DNA of 64,000 nucleotides from Whalleya microplaca (Eukaryota; Ascomycota; Sordariomycetes; Xylariales; Xylariaceae): assembly GCA_022497155.1 (NCBI GenBank), contig MU385786.1, positions 1 through 64,000 of the forward strand, written 5' to 3'. Shown piece by piece: positions 58,462 through 64,000 of the stretch. The notes under the pieces were generated by a model, which saw only the letters and a list, made by a program, of their open reading frames with translations, was not told the DNA's origin and did no database searches. Position numbers and translations under genes: made by a program. Every line of letters begins with the position of its first letter. Within the stretch, counting starts at the first letter, position 1.

Positions 58462-60266
58462 TTATTCCTCGAAGCGCTGCCGGCCAAGTTCGGTTCTGTC
58501 GAGGCTCAGTTCCTCGGTGAACAGAGACGATACAAAACCAAGTCCAGAGAACCCAAGCATAGTGTAAAAAATGGCCCTCACAGATGTCAGATACACTTGC
58601 AAGACAGGACCTATGATATCGGGCGCAACGTCCAGAGTTCTTAAGATTGGCACAAAGGAAACAGCGTTATGTGCATCCCTCAAGGCAGCGAGTGAATCGG
58701 GCAACTCTCCGATGGCAGCAATGGACGACCCAAAGACACTGCTGAATAGCGTCGATCCAATAGAAAGTCCGACGAGGCCCCCAGACACGCGAAACGTCAG
58801 CAAGAGGCAGATCGCGGCACCTGTGTCGTCAACAGTCGGCACGCTTGCCTGCACAGGCAGATGAACAAGGCGCAGCAACGCACCAACTCCTGCACCCCAA
58901 ATGATAGGGATACCGTAGCGCATCGCTGTAGATGAGGATGAGTCCAGAAGCAATAGCAAGCCTGTCCCCAAAGTCACCAAGATCCAGGAGAACCATATCC
59001 TCCATCGATAACCTAAATCACGGTATCCGATCGCAACCACAGAGACGATCGCAGCTACAACACAGGCAACGCTAGTGGGTAGCAACGACACGGCCGATCC
59101 AATTCGAGTATCGAGCATAACAGCTTGGTAGAATAGAGGTAGATATTGCAAAAGCGTGTTGAGCAACATTCCGTGTATGAAACCTCCACACAGTGACACC
59201 GTTGCCGTTCTTGAACGGAATAGACGGTGTGGTATAACCGGTGCCTCGGGCTTCGATTCGTATATCGCAAAACCGCTGAGAACCACGATGCCGAGGACTA
59301 AGGGAAGTATGGTCTGCCACGCACTCCAGGGATACAGAGAGTCGGCCCAACTTAGAGGCAATACGAAGACGGTACTTCCGATTGAAAACAACCCTATGCC
59401 AACCCAATCCAGACGCCTGACCTTAGTCATCAGGGATGTCTCGAGTGATCGCAAGCGTAGAAAAAATAATAACAGGGGGAAAGAAATGCCTAGCAATGGT
59501 AGATTGATCCAACCAATCCAGCGCCAAGTAACGAAATCGCTGAACAAGGCGCCGACAGTGGGACCAATAATGCTCCCGATGGCAACGGGCAGAGCCATGA
59601 TTCCGAGATACAGCGGGCGCTCTGATAAGGTAGTCATGTCTGATACAATGATATCGCCGAGGACATCGAGGCCACCGCCGCCTAGGCCTTGAAGAACACG
59701 GCCAGCAACAATCGCGCCCATGTTGTGGGCAAGGGCGAAGACGACAGAGCCGACGGCGAAGAGCAAGAAAGCCACATAGAGAGGGGACTTGCGGCCAAAA
59801 ACATCGGAGACGCTTGCATACAAGGGAATGGCAACAACGACACCTAGGTAGTAGGCGATGCTTGCCCAGAACGACTCTAAGGTAGTACCATGGAGCTCGG
59901 CCGCGATAGACTAGATTGGGTCACAGATATCAGCAGCGACCTCCCGCTGTGCGCAATGCCTTAAAAGGCTAGCTGGACTGAGTTTCAACAAGAGGATACG
60001 ATTAAGCCTAGGCTTACCGGAATAGCCACAGCAAGAGTGGTAGCATCGAGGGAGTAGAGCAAGATTAAGACGTTGATGGCCAGGAAGGAGAGGTAGAAAT
60101 TTAGCGGTTTCTTCTTGTTTCTGACCACGCCTCCACCGTTAGCCTCGGTGACAGTTGCCACAGGCTCGCTCTTATCGGACTCGGTACGTCCAGTCTGTTT
60201 AGATTGAAGAGCTTGGCCCATAGATGCAGAGGATGCAGACACTCTCGCATTCGGGTCTTCCATCAT
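58462..60266 (-). CDS. MFS drug exporter, DHA2-type (14 TMS)
   Basis: Two exons, 60266-60018 and 59910-58462, encode 565 residues; the intron is phase 0 with a GTAAGC donor and TCTAG acceptor. A hydrophilic N-terminus of about 58 residues precedes the first helix (FYLSFLAINVLILLYSLDATTLAVAIP). The MFS signature after TMS 2 reads SVSDVFGRKSPLY. The drug:H+ antiporter motif C-like segment GGGGLDVLGDIIVSD is followed by GSIIGPTVGALFSD. Length and helix count fit the fungal DHA2/Tri12-like exporters found near secondary-metabolite genes. It is convergent with the P450. A second ATG is the next codon (60263). It looks intact. A self-resistance or export role for a nearby product is inference. Confidence 0.88.
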
Positions 60267-61176
60267 ATTATGAGTATGCGAGATACCTAATGATCAACGT
60301 GCCAAGGTCTTATACCGACCGAAATATGAATGCCGGTCAGTTGTGGATATCAGCGGGCGGGATAGGAACAAGGACGGGACGGGGATGGGGACGGGGATGG
60401 GGACGGGGATGGGGACGGAGCTGTGGATGCGAAGGAAAACCAGACGATCAAGTCACCAAAAAGATGGTAAAACATATCGAAGAGGGAGGATGAGCTACAC
60501 ACTTTCTTGGCGCACTTGATATTTCCTCAAATGCAAACGTATGCATCCAATGTAACAAGGACGATGTTGTATGCGTCCAGGTGAGGCCTCCCGACCAGGT
60601 ATGAAATATTACATGTACCCCGATACTCGCACAGCGGGACGCAGACTTTTGCAAATTTACTTATTTACGCCAGCAGGTCGGTAAGCTAGTGAAATCACCT
60701 GCAATTCTAAAGCTCCTATGGGCTACAATTCTACTAGCTTTGAATAGAACAGGGTTTGAACGCGAGATAAGCAATGTGTACGGACGACCTTGGAAGCAAA
60801 GGGGCAATTCGATGTATTATTCGTTATGCGATTAAACATATTTATGCACTAAGTGATGAACATCCCCAGAAACGCATGTGCCTCCTCCCTCTTCAGCCAT
60901 CTCAATAAAACCGCAGTTTACAGTCTGTGCACATGTGGGCGGAACCCATTGACTCCAAGAATAGGTAGTATTCACGCTATACGTGTCAGTGAGCTAGGTG
61001 GATGGGATGTAAGACTGAACCTTAAGTGATACCTGTTTTTACATATTGACTCAGATCTGTTCGCTGGCTGCTAACACAATGCCGCACTCCTGACAGAGAT
61101 CTCTAAACTTCTCGCAGTACCTACATACTTGCAGCCGAGTCTACCGATCCTCATACATATACTGAAGATCGGGTCA
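60267..61176. other. Promoter region of DHA2 exporter
   Basis: About 0.9 kb between two minus-strand transporters. Apart from the G-rich repeat nothing is recognised. Confidence 0.5.
60374..60418 (+). promoter_or_regulatory. G-rich tandem repeat, potential G-quadruplex upstream of DHA2 gene
   Basis: Three to four tandem units of the form GGGGACGGGGAT about 110-150 bp upstream of the ATG of the minus-strand exporter. Several GGGG runs spaced by 2 nt could form a quadruplex on the plus (template) strand. A regulatory role is inferred only. Confidence 0.6.
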
Positions 61177-63270
61177 TCAGAGAGCGTAACGAAACGACAA
61201 GTTCTGCCTATCAGTCAGGTCTAGCATTCCTTTATCCACTTTCTGGTGAACGACTCGGCCTTCTGAGTCGACCTTCTCAAGATATCCAAATCCTTCTTGG
61301 CCACATATAGCGTCTAGTGCGTCTCGTCGCTTGTTCTCTGTACTGAGAACGTAACGAATCGCAAAAAGTAGAATGAAGTCTCCTACATAGGAAGCCTGTG
61401 GTGAACAAATCAGCTGTGTTGATAGCTAAGTGTTGTGGTTTATAGCTTGATTGAAATGATCCATCTGACTTACAAGGCAAATGCCCCATGGCACAAGATT
61501 TCTAGGCTTATATTCGGCTTTCCAGAATTGGGTGCACAGTGTTTGCCCAAGGGCATACCCCACGAGGAACATAGCATTCACAGCAAGTTTCTAAGAAGGT
61601 TAACAGCTAGTGCATTTATCAAGTTTGAGGCTTACGTACCTTAGTATGCCCCGAGGTGGTCACTGCAACCCACGAGGCGACGATACCCCAAGACGGAGCA
61701 CCTCCAAAATTGATCAAGTAATATGCACACAGGAGTCCAACTCGATCACTCCAAGGGAGAGTCATCAATAAGATGGCTGCCAAAACAGACGGCATGAAGA
61801 ATCCTATGGCAATCCAGCATCTTGCATTCTAATAAGGATCGATTAGCCAAGGACACACACGCCTTAAACACACATGATAACGTACAGGATAGCGGCGAAG
61901 AATTATAGTAGAAAGTGTCATCCCGATAATCATGGCGACTCCAGCTGGTATATTGAGTGCTGTTGTCTGAACGTTTGTGAATCCAAAAGATGAAATGATC
62001 AATCCGTACTGGGTACCAATGCCATTTTGCAGGTTGCTAGGACCTAGATTAGTGCGTGTAGGCTGGTGGTGATCACGATATCCATCCAATTATAACTTAC
62101 GACACGGTAGAGAATAAGAAGAACAGCCACGTCTTTGTGTCTTTGAATGCTTCGATAACTTGCTCGCGTTTCCAGGTCTTCGTCTCGATGCCGCTTTGGT
62201 TCGACTGTATCCGCCTGACTGCCTTTGCCTTCTCTTCCTTAGTCAGGAACCGCGCCTTGACTGGACTGTCCGGAAATAGAAACCAGAACCAGATGCCAAT
62301 TACCAAGGTCAACCCGGTATAAACGATCATCAAAAGTTGCCACGGTGCCGGTCTCTTTCCAGGATCCGAATGCGCAACACCAAACGCTAAAAAGCCCGAT
62401 ACTATCTGTGCCAGCCCATTGCATTGGATAGTCCAGCTGACACGTTCGCCTATCTCGGTGCGGTTGTAGAACATAGAGGTGACCAACAAAAGGCCGTTTG
62501 TTATACAACCCTCTGACGCTCCTAATAGAAAGCGTAGAACAACTAGGTAAACATGGTGTCAGATAATTCGTTGCGCGTGATGCTGCAGGTTACTTACACA
62601 ATCCGCCAAAGCTCTTACACACGCAGTGGAGACCCATGATTACAGCCCATAACAAGATATTGGTTGCTAAGTACTTGGCCACAGGAAATCGTTGCAAGGC
62701 CCATGAGTGAGGATACGAAAATATGAGGTATCCTAGTACATGTTTAGGTATGTATCAGCTTGGCTTATCCATTGCACCACCATGGTAGGCTTTAGTATTC
62801 ACCGATATAGAACGCAGACCCAAGGGTGTTAAACTCTTCGGTTGTGAGATGGTTATCTTGTATGATACCCAGCACCGAGGAGGCACCTAAAGTCCCCCTT
62901 TCGTTTATCACTTAGCTCTAGTAACATGAATAGCACGCAGAGGCTACGTACTTATCAATAAATTGAACTAGATAGACACGGATATCGAATTAGCACGGCT
63001 AAGCCAACTGTGTTTCATTCACTACCTACGTGTATAGATAGAAAATAGCAATGGTAAAATCACCCAATCGACCTTGTTTCGAATGGCACGGGCCTCATCA
63101 TGACTAATTGGTTCGTCATCAGTATGCCCGGCAACTAGATCTACTGCTTCGTCGACACCCTTGAAAAAACGGGTAAGATATGATATATATAGAGGTTATG
63201 GGCCAGAATCACTCACGTTTTCGAAACGAACTACCTCCGTTATTTCGGTGCTTTCAGTATTAGACTTCAT
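61177..63270 (-). CDS. Dal5/ACS-type anion:cation symporter (MFS)
   Basis: Ten exons: 63270-63217, 63159-63030, 62967-62952, 62897-62803, 62732-62598, 62542-62101, 62036-61886, 61828-61640, 61590-61474 and 61395-61177. They sum to 515 residues in one frame. The family pattern is clear: IRNKVDWVILPLLFSIYTLQFIDK, TLGASSVLGIIQDNHL, AFYIGYLIFSYPHSW, RFLLGASEGCITNGLLL, WFWFLFPDSP, NGIGTQYGLIISSFGF, YYLINFGGAPSWGIV. Fungal members take up allantoate, nicotinate, biotin-like vitamins or other organic anions with protons. The substrate cannot be read here. Exon 3 is only 16 nt, yet the frame and the conserved Y-T-L-Q-F-I-D-K motif require it. The gene looks intact and would be badly mis-predicted by simple gene finders. 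Confidence 0.88.
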
Positions 63271-64000
63271 CTTATATCATGTATCGCCAGTCTTTTAAAC
63301 ATAACGCAAAATTCAGAAATGTGGCTTAACAAGAGCTAGATGGTCTACCTCACGCCTTATATATAGCCAATACACTGGTTACCAATCTTCTTGCTAGCAT
63401 GAAGTTAGCCGTTGTTCACTTATCTTAATATGTGTCAGCTTGAAGATAGAGGGGTATGTTAAAGTTGATTGGCCAGACACATGCCTGTGTGCACTGTGGC
63501 TGTCAAACCGGCAATTAAAAGCGAAGAAACAGCTGGGATATATCGTTACGATGTCACCACACGATGCCGGGGCTGACTCAGCATTCACCAATGAAAAGGG
63601 TGAGCTCTTGCCTATAGCTAATGGACTATGAGGTCCTTATGCATGCGATAGAGTTTTGATAGATAGAGACTGATTATAAAGACGTATATATATAGAAAGC
63701 GAACTAAATCAAAACACTGACACATAAGCACTGTGAAACTTGCTACGAGCAATCCAGTCTCGTCCTATTCTGTCCTTCACTGCTCTTCACTCAATAATCC
63801 ACAATCTTAACGCACAAAGAAGCAAAGCAGTATAATTGAAATGCCAATGAATGCCTTCATAGAATGTGACAATGAGCAGGTAATGATCAGGGTTAGGTGG
63901 TCGAAGTGTGGGATGAGAATATAGTCGAAGTTGAATTTGCATTGATTGTTATATACATGGAAAATATGGGACAAAAATTATTACATAAAATGATAGTTCT
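63271..64000. other. Promoter of Dal5-type symporter and window end
   Basis: AT-rich non-coding sequence to the window edge. Short open frames at 63394-63631 on both strands are not protein-like. Confidence 0.5.

Overview
The window looks like chromosomal DNA of a filamentous ascomycete (Pezizomycotina, probably Sordariomycetes). The genes carry several short introns of about 45-60 nt with GT..AG ends and CTRAY-like branch sites. There is a fungal-type ENA sodium ATPase, a GPI-anchored GH76 (Dfg5/Dcw1-type) protein, But2-domain and small cysteine-rich secreted proteins, a STAND/NLR protein and a fungal amidoligase. Non-coding DNA carries many short TAGGTA/TACCTA motifs. All exon coordinates were read by eye from splice signals and frame continuity; no homology search was run. 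No rRNA gene, convincing tRNA or CRISPR array was seen.

Layout. 1-6.0 kb is gene-poor: simple repeats, a candidate tiny two-exon gene, a secreted But2-type protein and a fragment resembling an NRPS condensation domain. 6.0-9.1 kb holds a CinA-type amidohydrolase, a 70-residue secreted peptide precursor with a Kex2-like KR site (four exons), a stem-loop, and a three-exon secreted eight-cysteine protein. 11.5-20.7 kb holds a nine-exon LtrA-family membrane protein, two small proteins sharing an M-C-x8-C-x-C start, the GH76 protein and a CSN8/PSMD8/eIF3K-like protein. 21.9-27.9 kb holds an amidoligase, a GNAT-like protein ending in AKL (peroxisomal signal) and an SDR. 28.1-44.5 kb is mostly core: DPM1, the ENA Na+ ATPase, an AT-hook protein and a CSC1/TMEM63-type channel, with one orphan coding-like fragment. 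47.9-49.9 kb encodes a large disordered protein.

50.9-63.3 kb looks accessory: a 5'-less relic of a cysteine-rich gene lies head-to-head with an NLR, followed by a cytochrome P450 with an out-of-phase exon junction, a DHA2-type drug exporter and a ten-exon Dal5-type anion:cation symporter with a 16-nt exon. Three adjacent loci here show apparent lesions, which suggests a decaying or fast-evolving accessory segment.

The most promising leads are the amidoligase/GNAT/SDR neighbourhood (possible amide or peptide-modification chemistry), the Kex2-processed peptide precursor, the paired MC-x8-CxC proteins, and the NLR/relic pair. Links between genes are inference from proximity only.
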